This document shows, in pieces, positions 24,501 to 36,500 of a stretch of DNA of 64,000 bases. Position numbers and translations under genes: made by a program. Every line of letters starts with the position of its first letter. Position 1 is the first letter of the stretch. This DNA comes from Dipteris shenzhenensis (Eukaryota > Polypodiophyta > Polypodiopsida > Gleicheniales): assembly GCA_047967505.1 (NCBI GenBank), contig CM106541.1. One strand, given 5' to 3'. Under the pieces are notes generated by a model that was not told the origin of the DNA, did not search any database, and was given only the letters and a program-made list of their open reading frames with translations.

Positions 24501-27500
24501 GTCCCGGACATATTGATCAGCTCCAAATATATCACTTTCTGTCTTCAGGCTTGGTGGTATTCAAAAGGAGCATTTCTTATAGAGCTGGGAATCGTGCTAT
24601 TGTAGGCAAACTCCACCAGTGGAAGAAGCTTCTCCATTCAGATTTCTGCGCAGCCACATAGCATTTCAAGAGGTCAAGAACAGTGGAATTGACTACCTCA
24701 CTCTAAATAACTGTCTGGGGATGAAAAGATGAAGAAAAATTCAGTTTTGTCCCTATGTTGTCAAATAGTGCTGTCCAAAATAGTCTGGCTATGCTGTCAA
24801 ATAGTGCTGTCTCTATCACTATGGACTTGGGCAGCCCATGATGCTTGAAAATCTGTGCTAGAAAAAAGTTAGCTATGTGATCAGCCTTAATGGTCTTGTC
24901 TTTTGTACAGGAATAAAATGAGCCTGTTTGCTGAATCTATCAATAATAGTCGAAATCCATTGCTTTGCTTTCCCATGGCTAATGTGGCACCGAAAGAGGC
25001 ATCAGAACGCCGAGGTCCTTTTGGCATGCAAGGCATTTTGTGACAAATTGGATATTTTTCGGCATGGCTGGCCAATAAAGATACATCTCTAGAGCTTGAG
25101 TTGTGGAAACAATGCCTCTATGTCCTGCATACGGAAGTGCATGACATTCCTCCATAATTTTTTGTCTCATCTCTCTGGGAATACATAAGCAGTGATCCCT
25201 TATGAGATACCCATCTTTCATGGAGTTTTGGCTGGTATACTTTCCTCGCATATGCTGTACTAATTCTTCAAAGTCTGTATCACTGAGAGATGCTCTTCAA
25301 AGTCTTGAAAGTCTGTATCACTGAGATATTGCTCTTTGATCTCCTCACGGTCCTGTGATAGGCAATGTTAACATTGTTGATCTGTGGTCTTTGGGACAAG
25401 GCATCTACAACGCGGTTCTGAATAGCACGAGTGTTATAATCTGAAAATGAAAAATGGACACAAATCTGCCCATCTCATTTGCTTCTCTGAGAGCTTCGTA
25501 TGTGTTAAGAAATACTCGAGACTTTGATGATTTGTCTTGACTATAAAATCAGCTGCCAACCGATAGTGCTTCCAGGTGGCTAAGGCATGTACTACAAGTA
25601 GTAATTCCTTCTCATAAATCCCCATATGCTTTTCTATATCTTGCAACCTACGACTTTCATAAGCCACCACATGACCAGTCAGGAGGAGATCGACCGCCAG
25701 CCGCTCATCTGGAACGATCAGGTCAGAGATACCTTGGGCCTTCAGCTGGGGGAGAGGTCACATATCCTGTGGGACGGTTGGATGCGGGGGCCAGCCCGGT
25801 CCCTTCGAGTTTGAAGGGACACTTACAGACACTTGGAGACCGTTGCTCTAGCAGCCGCAGCCGGAGGTTTCCGTGGAGCTTAGGCGAGACGCACAGAGAT
25901 AGACGGAGCGATTCCTGCCGGTTGGTTGGTTCCACCCGAGATTCAGATCCTCATGCCTGGTGATGACCGTTGGCTTGGACAGTTCACCCCCCATGGCATC
26001 CCACTGGTGGTTGCAGGCCGGATGGATGACACCTCTGTTTCCTTCTTCGCGGTTTTGGGGGACGGCCGACTCAGGAGAGAGGGTGTGCTCATCGACCCCC
26101 TTCTCTTGTGGCAGAGGGTTCGGGTCGTAGGCCTCGTGGGGAAGGTTTGGCGGATCGATCCTAGTATAGAGCAGGATCAGCTGCAGTTATGGCGACTCTG
26201 GCTTTGGGAGGGGCGGGCCCTGTCAGAGCTTGATTGGGACCCAGGTGAGTGGAGATGGCCAGAGGTTGTGGCAGGCCAGGGGCCGACCCCTTTCTTCACT
26301 TACAGCACGACATTGGGTAGGAGAGTTCTCAGGAGGATGCAGAGCCGCCCGCCCACCCAACGGCCCAATTGGTATGCTCAGGGTATCTCCAGGCTATTTT
26401 TGCAGGCCTTCTGGAAGGCCTTGTGGGAGAGCTGGCGGTCGCGGAAGATTTCCTACTTCCTTTGGCTACTCGCCCACAAGGGTCTTCCAGTGGGGAGCTG
26501 GTTGCGGCAGATTGGTCAGGATGGACTTTGTCAGATTTGTCATGAGGACGAGGAGTCACCAAAACACTGCCTGTGGAGCTGCACTCGCCCAGAAAGTGTG
26601 GAGGTGGACCTTCGGGATCCTTACTCGCGCAGCATCGGAGCTAGGTTTGATCACCTGGGGCGCGTTCTGCTGGTGCAGCACCACACCTGGCTTTCATCAG
26701 TTGTTCGAGGCAGGCTCGCAGGACCCCATGTTCCTTATCACACAGGGGACTTGGGGGCCGCTTGAGGGCATCCCGCCGCACCTGGCAGAGGCGGACACAG
26801 GATCTCAGGAGAGGCAACCAGTCTGGGAGATTATCAGCAGCATCGCTGAATGGCACATTTGGACCTCGCGCAGCGCGCAGATCCTCGGTGGTACCTCTCT
26901 TTCGACTGCCCAGGTCATGGCCGACATCTGGAGTGAGATTATACACACACTCAGAGGCCAGTGGGACTAGATACAGGGAGATTCCCGGGCTGGCCGGGAG
27001 AAGCGGAGACGGTTCCTCCGAGATTGGGATACGCAGGGCCTCTTCTTCGAGCATACTTCTCAGGGCCTTCAGTGGCGCTATTCACCACCTCTCTGGCTGT
27101 TTATTCACACCCGCCTGATCCCTCCGTGAGAGAGAGCGTTTCCATTTAGGGCTGCGTTCGATTTGTATACGCAACCCCGTCAGCTGCAAAACTGACCTCA
27201 TGTATCTTGTTTTTTCGGAGTAATATAATCAGCACTGTTTTTTCGGCAAAAAAAATAATCCACCACATGACCATCTTGATGAAGAGCAGCCCCAATACAC
27301 TCTCCACATAGAATCGCAATCCACATCAAAGGGCTTATGCAAAGCAGGAACAACAAGAATCGGCTTTGTAGTCAACTTTCCCTTGAGAGTATTGAATACT
27401 ATATTTTGCTGCTCTCCCCATTTCAAGGCTTCATTCTTCTTGGTCAGGCCATGAAGCGGGGCAGCGATATTAGCAAAGTGCTTGACAAATCATTGCAATA

Positions 27501-30500
27501 AGAACAAAGGCCCAAAAAACCACACACTTCATGTATGGATCTCAGCTCAGGCCATTCTTGAATGGCTCGTATTTTAGTGGGGTCCATTTGTATCTGATCT
27601 TTAGAAATGGTATGACCAAGGTAGTGGATCTCCTCCAAGAAGAGTTCACTCTTCTTACTGTTTGCATGGAGCTTGTGATTACGGTACTCCTGGAATAAAA
27701 GGGCCAAATGCTTCTTATGCTCTTCCACTGGGTGTGAACACAATGATATCATCAAACAAGGTACCGGTTAAATGTTTGTGTGGCCTAAAAATCCGATCCA
27801 TCATTCAGTTGAAGGTAGCAGAGGCATTGGTCAGGACCTCCTTCCTTGAACTTTTCGAGCTTTTCCCCCTTTCCTTTTGACTTGATAGCTCTCTTGCTGT
27901 TCCTCTTTCGCTTGCGGGCAGCCACTGGTGAAGAGGATGGTGTGGATGAAGAGCTGGAACTAGAGGTAGAAGAGGAACTCAAGGAAGAAGTACTAAAAAA
28001 GAGGAATTCCTTGAACTTTTCGAGTTTTCCCCCCTTTCCTTTTGACTTGATAGCTCTCTTGCTATTCCTCTTTCGCTTGCGGGCAGCCACTGGTGAAGAG
28101 GATGGTGTGGACGAAGAATTGGAACTAGAGGTAGAAGAGGAACTCAAGGAAGAGGTACTGGAAAAAGAGGAATTGGAAGATGATGGTGAACTGGAAGACT
28201 GTGACTTGTTAGTTTTCTTTCTCTTTTTTTGGTCATCCTGGTGAGGCTTCTTGCTCCTCCTAGGAGGCTCTCCAGAAGAAAGGGATGGTGGTGATATGGC
28301 AAATTGCTTTTTGTTGGACTCCTTCTGGCAAGAACATCGGTCATGTACTTCTTCACTGCGGGGATTCTCAAGTCTATGAAAAACTGAGTCTTTCCTAACC
28401 TCTGCGAGTTCTGCCAGCCTTTATAAGAATCTTCATTCAGCCTTGGAACTTGTCCCTTCCGATGCATTGGTATATTTATCTCCATCATTCCGTACATCAT
28501 GATATCAGACATGGTCTAGTGGAGGGGCCATAACCACCAATAAGAAAGATATTCTTAAATTTGGAATTGAACCTGCTTCTTTGACTAGTCTCTAGGGAAA
28601 GCCTTCGTGTGAGTGTGCTATTTGGACGTAACACTTGTGGGCAAAATTGTCTTCTTTGAATGTTTGCTTAATCCTCTGTCTTCTCCCTTTGTGGAGCTAA
28701 TTGCTCGCTTGCCCACGCTGGTAGCTTGGATACGCGCCTCTTTGAATTAACGCCTTCGGTTGGTCTTCAATCATCAGGCTAAACGTAGCCTTTCAGGGAA
28801 ATACGTGCTAACTAACAAGGAGTTGATAGTCTTCAGAACTCTGTGGAGCTAATTGCTCGCTTGCCCACGTTGGTAGCTTGGATACGTGCCTCTTTGAATT
28901 AACGCCTTCGGTTGGTCTTCAATCATCAAACTAAACGTAGCCTTTCAGGGCCATACATGCTACCTACAAGGAGTTGATAGTCTTCACAACTCTGGTGGCT
29001 TATGTTGTGATGTTTTGTGCTGTTTTCTTCCATGCCCATGTTGCACTATGATCAATTACTCTCCCCCAATGCCGAGCAGTTCATGGAAGCCAAGCACAGC
29101 TGTTGTCGGAGCGCTAGAAGGATGACGAGTGATAGAGGTGGTGGGGTCTGCCCCTTCATGAACGTTGCATCGCCTCTTCACGAACGTGGCATCTCTCCTT
29201 CACAAACATTTGTCAACTGTGCGTCCTTCTTTAGCATACTCGTCACCGAATACACACAAGCTGTGAATTTCCTTGAACTCTAGGATTGTCGCCTCTTTAG
29301 GAAGAGGGTGGATCTATGCTCTGACACCAATGAAAAACCTTGACAATTTTCGACAAAGAAATGACTGGTGGATCTACGAGAGGAAATCAATCCATATGAC
29401 ACAATTTGCTACAAATCATTGCTTGCTCTGCTGGGTGTGAGAGAAAATTGCATACTCACAAACAACACATTAGGGACAAGAACCAATCGGCAGGACCCTC
29501 CTAAAGGTTCTCTTATTATTTGCAAAAAATTGGTTTCGTACAAGACCGCTCTGCTGAGTCCAGTCCATGCGTATTTTTCCAAAGCTGATTACCAGTGTGG
29601 GGCAGGAGAGTGCTCCCAATCCGGCAACTCTTTTGTGTCCATACTTGCTAAAACTAATACAATCCTACATGGCATGAGTTGGCATATTCTGGGGCTTTCC
29701 AAGCCTATGATCACGCGTGAAGGTGAACCCCTTCCTAATAGATAGCGCCAACCCTTTAAAAACTAAGACAATAGTAGTTGAAAGCATACCGCAATGGTAC
29801 TCATTAATTGTTAGCCTTCGATTGCAAACATAAATCCTAGCCCTAGTCTCTATGTGCGTCCCCACAATGCAATCCCATGCACACACAAATCCTTGGGTCG
29901 ACTAGGATCAACTTTCTTTGACTAGAGTCAAGTAAAAAGGTCAACTTTATTATTTGCTTACATATAGAACATGTATCGATATATGAAAGATGGAGGTTAA
30001 GTAAACCAAAGCAAGAGGCTACTATACAAAGTAAGGCCAAAATTGTAATGCAATGGGGCTATCTAAGAAGTGGATATTCCACTTAGTTGGTGGAAAGTAT
30101 GCATTGCACCCTGTGGAAAATATGATGGCTGTGGTAATGTTGTTGTCCTCTTCAAAAATTACCTGATTGAGAGTTAAAGTGGCACTTAGCATGAATCTCA
30201 TATGTATTTCTTATTTCTTTAGGTGATGAAGGGTCCATTGGAGGGAACACAAATTCCAAGAACAAAGCCTGTAGAGAGTATGCATGGTAGCTGGTGTTAT
30301 GAATAAATTTGACCAAGGTAAAAGACATAAATATATGTGTGTGCTTGTATGTGTGGCAATAGTATAATAAAACATGGTGTGCATAGGGCCCAGGGTTGAG
30401 GTGGCAAGGCATGACCATGTGCCACCCTTCCACGTAAGAGGACCTGTCTGAGGGGGGGGGGTTCCTAACACTTCCGGAAGTATTACCGGAGGCCTAGGGC

Positions 30501-33500
30501 CACTGGTGCGAGAAGTGAGTAAGACATGCCATAAGTGTCTCTGATGGTACGTAGGCAAGTGCTTGTCGATGGTGTCAACTATGTGCAAGCGCTAGATGGT
30601 GTCAACTATGTGCAAGCGGTACAAGTGCTGAAGTGATGTGAGCAAGAAGAAGACCAAAGCGGAACAACATCATGAAAGCCAACTCTCAACATGAATGGCA
30701 AAGAACTTCAACCACATGACACATGTCCGTTGTACCAGGTGAAGAGAGAGGAGGGGAGGAGAACACAACGGAAAGAGATTTTAGAGTAGCGAGCAGAGAT
30801 GGGGAGTAGCATAACTCATTAGAAAGCAAGATGCCTGATACACCCCCAGAAGATACACACGAGGCGAGCTCTTGACTCTAGCCTCTCACTCCTTCACTCA
30901 CGCCTCTCATCCCTGCCAGAATGTCCCTCTCCCTCTCCCCTTTCCCCCTCTTCATCTTCTCCTCCTCTGCTCTACCCCCTGCTGCCAATCTCCTCTTCTT
31001 CTTCCTATTGGATGTCTTCTTGCACCCTTAGCCATCCTTAGCCATTCCACCGTTTGTGGGCCGCTGTGTCCTTGATGGCTTCCGCAACACTCCAGCCTGT
31101 TCTGGGTCGGTGAATCCCATGCTCCATGTGTTCTCCTGTCTATTCCATGCGCTTCTGACACTAGTTGGTTGCGAGGGTTGGTGCACCACCTATACCTCTT
31201 AACTGTTGGACTGCTTCCCATGTGCACCAACAGGTGTATCCCGTGTACCATTGCGCCAGTACTTCCCTCTGATCGACTTTGACCATGGTGAGTCGAGGTT
31301 GAGATTTGGCACTCTTCAGTCATGTATTGCTTCCGTCATACCCAAGTCATGTCCAGGTCAAGTCATGTCCAAGTCATGTCCATGTCAAGTACTTCCCTTG
31401 CGCCAGTACTTCCCTCTGATCGACTTTGACCATTGCGCCAGTACTTCCCTCTGATCGACTTTGACCATGGTGAGTCGAGGTTGAGGTTTGGCACTCTTCA
31501 GTCATGTATTGCTTCCGTCATACCCAAGTCACGTGTACCATTGCGCCAGTACTTCCCTCTGATCGACTTTGACCATGGTGAGTTGAGGTTGAGGTTTGGC
31601 ACTCTTCAGTCATGTATTGCTTCCGTCATACCCAAGTCATGTCCAGGTCAAGTCATGTCCATGTCAAGTCATGTCCAAGTCTGTTCCAGAGTGACCAAGA
31701 TGTGAACATATGTGAACACGCTGCGATTAGGTATGACCAAGGTCTAACAACTTCGCATGTTGCTGAGGTGACCATGACGTGACCCAGGTGTGACTCTTGG
31801 TGGGTCACCATAAACTTTGAGTACAACAGATCCCCCGCCACTATGATTCACCGTCCCGGTGAATGACTGAGGGTCTGTGTGAGAGAAAGTTAAGTATAAA
31901 TTACAAATAAGAAAGTGACCTTGTGGTTGATATCCCAAAACTGAAAAGAAAGGGCTCATGGCCTTACAACTGTAAAACTGAAAAGAAAACTGGCTCATGG
32001 CCATACAACTCCAAAATTCCTTATTTACATGAGAACTGCAGAATCCAAATGTACAGAGCTCGCAAAAAGAAATGCCGAACTAAAAGATCTAGGAGCTACT
32101 GCTTGCTGGATGAAGGTCAGGGAGGGGGAGGGGGTGGGTGTGGTGGGTGTGCTGATGTTCTAGGGCTGGTCCTTGCCTCTTCCTCGACTGTGTCCATGAG
32201 GTTGCGGATGTGCTCGTATCTGGATTTATATCTGTGGTAGCCATACCTGTAATGATCACATCGAGATTTGAGAGCAGCATTTTCAGCTTGCAGCCCATGG
32301 AAGTCGTCCTGCAACTTGGAATGTGAAACTTGGAGATGGTCCTCGTCCTCGAGAATCTACTTCATCTGACTCCGCACCACCTCAACCTGTTGATCCACAG
32401 TATGCTTATCCTCTGCCAGTGAGGTGTATCTGTCTTGTAGGGCTGCAAGCTCCCTCTGGATCTCAGCCTGTTGGGCTGAATGATTGTCCTCCAAAACTTT
32501 CTTGCTGGCTGTCCACTCTGCCTCCTTCGCTGCAAGACATTGCTGAAACTCGTCCTGCTGAGTTTTCCATGTAGCCTCCCTTGCCTGTAGAGTTGCTCCC
32601 CACTCCGCTTCTTTCACTTGCAATGTTGTATCCCATTCTTTATGCATGCTGGCTACCTGCTTCTCATGTTCCAAGCGGAGGTGTTGCTTCCGTGACAGAA
32701 GCTTGCAAACCTGACCCGTAGTATTAAAGAGGGAGGCACCCATCTGAATGAAGCTGTCATCTATAATGCGCTGAGCCATATGAAGGGATCTTTTAGCCCA
32801 TGCATACCTGTCCCGATAGGTCATTCGGTCAGCCATGTCAATAAGTTCGCCATATTCCTCGAAGGCTGCTTTCATCCCTTCTTGCTCTGGGTCCTCGAGA
32901 GCTGCCACTGGAGCCAGTGTGTCGATGTCTAGGTAACAGCTTGGAGCTTGGGATACTTTCTTGTTGGAAGCGATTGTCTCTTGCAAGGGAAGTGTGAAAA
33001 TTTGGTCCAAGTCCTCCTCCTCCATGCAAACAGGAGACCGCTTCCACTTTAATGCATACAGCAGCCGTTTGTGTTCCTGGCTCTGTTCCTCTATCTGGGC
33101 CTCATGGGTGAATAGATCTCCTAAGGAGGATGCGAAGTAGGTATCCAACATATCATTTTGAGGAAGTGGAGGACAATCAGCTTGAAAAGGTATCTTAACC
33201 CCAGCAAAAATAACCTCGCCAGGTCGAGTTTCCAGTAGGTCCTGTTCAGCAGCCTCCATACTCGGTTCAGGGGTCAGTCGTCGGGACACCCGGGGTGGTG
33301 TCTTCGCGTCACCAGTGGCTCCCAAAGTAAGATTGAAGTTCAATAACCTGTGTCGCTCTGATGCCTCTCCATCACGAGATCCCAAGGCAGAGGTCCCTGT
33401 TGCCATAACTTCTGTCGATGGATCCCCTTGAGTTGTGGGGCCAATGTGCGTATCTTTGCACCCTACTGACCCTGATGAGATGATCGGAGGGGGAATGGTC

Positions 33501-36500
33501 ATGACTGCGGGGAAGGTAAGTGGTAATGTCATGCCATGGTGGGTGAGACCTGAGGAGGGCAGGGGAGTGACCGGAAGAACATCATCCGGGAAATCAAAAT
33601 CTGCCTCGAAGGGGATGGATAGAGAGGCGACTCCTGCATGAGCAACGGATGACAAAGCTCCAGAGGCTGGCCCAAGAGGGGATGGCTCAGAAACCTGTGC
33701 TGCAGATGTGGGTGGAGCAAGAGTGGGTATGGAGACTGGAGAGGAAGAGAGGACAGAGACTGATGCAGCAGAGGCCGAGGATGCTGGGGCCGCACTAAGA
33801 GCCAGTGGAGCTGATCTCAAGTGGGGGATCATAGGGGCGGAAGGTGGACGGTGAGAAGAAGATGAAGTATGTGAAGGTGGAGGAAAAAGTGCAGGCGTTG
33901 TAGCCCGCCACTGGTGCAAGAGGTAGGTGAGGTGAGGTCCACAAGTACAGGTGTGTGTGCCTCTGCGTGTGCGATTTCGAACAGTGGCCCGGAATGTTGA
34001 ATAGAAGAGGGATGCAAAATCATACTGAGTGATGGTGAAGAGAGCATTGAGAGCAGGACGAATACCTTTCGTGATGTAGTAATGCCCGGGTGCTGAATAG
34101 AAGCGAGTGAAGAAGTAGCATGTGATCACTGCTTCTCTGCTTCCACCTTCCAAAACCTTTTTGCAATCATATCCCCTCGTGTTGGGTTTGCACTGTGAAA
34201 GGAATGAAAGGAGATGCGGTGAATTGTCGGAAGGAGGCTGAATAGGGAGAGCAGGGAGCCCCATGTACTGTGAGACCACATTGGGTGTGAGAAGCTGCCT
34301 GGAGCCCATGAACTCAAAAGTGTCTGTGACAGAGTCATAAGATCTGATGAATTCTGTACACAGTTCCACATCCACAGGAGGGAAGATGACCTTGTCGAAC
34401 TCAGTTAGACACAGGGTCTGGATCTTTGAAGATGTCAACACCGAGGATAGTTTGAGGTTTGGATCAAAAAGAGGTTTAAACATAACCCGAATGTGGGAGA
34501 GAGGAGGGGTGGTTATCGAAGGGCTTTGTATCTTTGTTGGCCTACCTGACCCTTATGAATGTGGTCTCCGTGCAGAGGGGGTGTAATCTGAGCCCCCATG
34601 GTTGGAAGAAGAGGCACTGGAGCTCTGAGAGTGGAAAAGAACCCCCCGCTATTGTCTTGATTGCGGTGGCTCTCCATCCGAGATGATAGTGATGTTTGGA
34701 CCAAGATGGGATGCATCATTGATGAAGTCGGCCCTGCTAATGAAGTCGGCCCTACCGATGAAGTTGGCCTTGCTGATGAAGTTAGCTCTACTGATGAAGT
34801 CGGCCTAGCTGTGTAGTCGGCCCTGCTATAGAGGCTGTAGGCATGGGTGAGGTCATGTGCACTGCAGAGGCTGCCTGAGACATCATGGTGGTATAGAAAG
34901 GGGTGAAAAGCTTATCTCTGGGCAACCGTGGCTTATACTTGGGCTTCTTCTCGAGCATGAAGAAGAAACAAGAGGTGAAGTAGAAGCTGATGACGAAGTA
35001 GGAAGGGGAGCTGATGACGAAGCAGGAAGGTGAGTGATGACAAGGCAAGAAAGGAAGCAGGAAGGGAAGGGGAGCTGATGACGAGGCAAGAAGGAAAGGA
35101 AAGGAAGGGGCGCTGATGACGAGGCAAGAAGGAAAGGAAAGGAAGGGGCGCTGATGACGAGGCAAGAAGGGAAGGCAGGAAAGGAAGGGGAGATGATTGA
35201 ATCAGGAGGTGAGCTGAAGACGAGGCTAGAAAGGAAGCAGGAAAGGAAGGGGAGCTGATGACGAAGTAGAAGGTGAGCTGATGACGAAGCAGGTGAGCTG
35301 ATGACGAGGAAGGGGAGCTGCTGTTGAGGTGTTGGCAAGGCCTGTTGAGAGACAACGAGAGAGTGGGGCGGGTGATAACAAGAGGGGGAGCTGATGGCGA
35401 TGAGAAGGGGAGCTGATGGAGAAGCACGGAGTAGAGCTGAGAAGGGCAGATCAGAAGAAGGAGCTGAGTTTGAGAGGACAGCAAGGTGGCAATTTGAAGC
35501 AGGCTGTCCAAGAGGGAGAAGCGCTCCAAGGACCCTCCTAGGCTGCCCACGAGGAAGAGGCAATTTGCTGCAGGCTGCCAGGGAAAGTGAGGCGCAATTG
35601 GAAGAAGGGCTGCCGGGAGAGATGCGATCAAAGAGAGGGTGCTGCTGGGAGTGATGCGATCCAAGAAGAGGGTGCGAGATGGGCTGCAAGGAGATCGTGC
35701 TGCACCTGGTTGGTGCAATCCAAGGAGAGGCTCTTGCTAGGGAGCTGCCAAGAGATTTCGTTGATGGAGGGAGCTGCTGCAGGAAAATTCGTTGATGGAG
35801 CGAGGGCTGCTATTGTTGATGGAGGGGGGCTGCAGGAGAATTTGCTGATGGAGGGGAGGGGGGGCTGCTATCGTTTATGGAAGGGGGCTGCAGGAGAATT
35901 TGCTGATGGAGGGAGAGGGGGCTGCTATCGTTGATGGAAGGGGGCTACAGGAGAATTCGCTAATGGAGGGAGAGGGGGCTGCTATCGTTGATGGAAGGGG
36001 GCTGCAGGAGAATTCACTGATGGAGGGAGGGGGGGCTGCTATCATTGATGGAAGGGGGCTGCAGGAGAATTCGCTGATGGAGGGGAGGGAGCTGCTATCG
36101 TTGATGGAACATAGGTGACAGAGAGGTGAAATGGGGAGGTGACCTAGGAGTGAACAGGGATGGCCTAGGAGTGAACAGGGGTGACCTGGAGGTGAACATG
36201 GGTGACAGAGAGGTGAACATGGGGAGGTGACATAGGAGTGAATAGGGGTGACCTAGGAGTGAACAGGGGTGACCTGGAGGTGAACATGGGTGACAGAGAG
36301 GTGAACATTGGGAGGTGACATAGAAGTGAACAGGGGTGACCTAGGAGTGAACAGGGGTGACTTGGAGGTGAACATGAGTGACAGAGAGGGGAACATAGGG
36401 AGCTGACATAGAAGTGAACAGGGGTGACCTAGGAGTGAACAGGGGTGACAGAGAGGTGAACATGGGGAGGTGACATAGGAGTGAACAGGGGTGACCTAGG

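Larger units (their letters stand above)
23242..29962 (-). mobile_element. Element B: Ty3/gypsy with both LTRs, carrying a LINE insertion
   Basis: Two ~0.63-0.71 kb direct repeats flank the element. The PBS adjoins the right copy, so transcription ran leftward, antisense to the SAC gene. Reading order on the minus strand: gag fragment (28512-27842), RT C-half, RNase H split by a LINE (25678-27259), integrase HHCC, core remnants and GPY/F end (about 24190). Without the LINE the copy is about 5.1 kb. Gag C-terminus, protease and the first half of RT are deleted, with the junction near 27842. No convincing 5-bp target-site duplication was seen (GCACG left, TATAG right). Confidence 0.88.

Noticed and set aside
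26641-27118. Opposite- and alternate-frame ORFs over the inserted LINE
   Set aside because: High GC content makes long chance frames; the LINE protein reads in the frames given for 25926-27128.
34883-35718. 261- and 268-codon minus-strand frames
   Set aside because: They are translations of purine-rich minisatellites; Ser/Pro/Leu repeats in two frames at once indicate no coding constraint.
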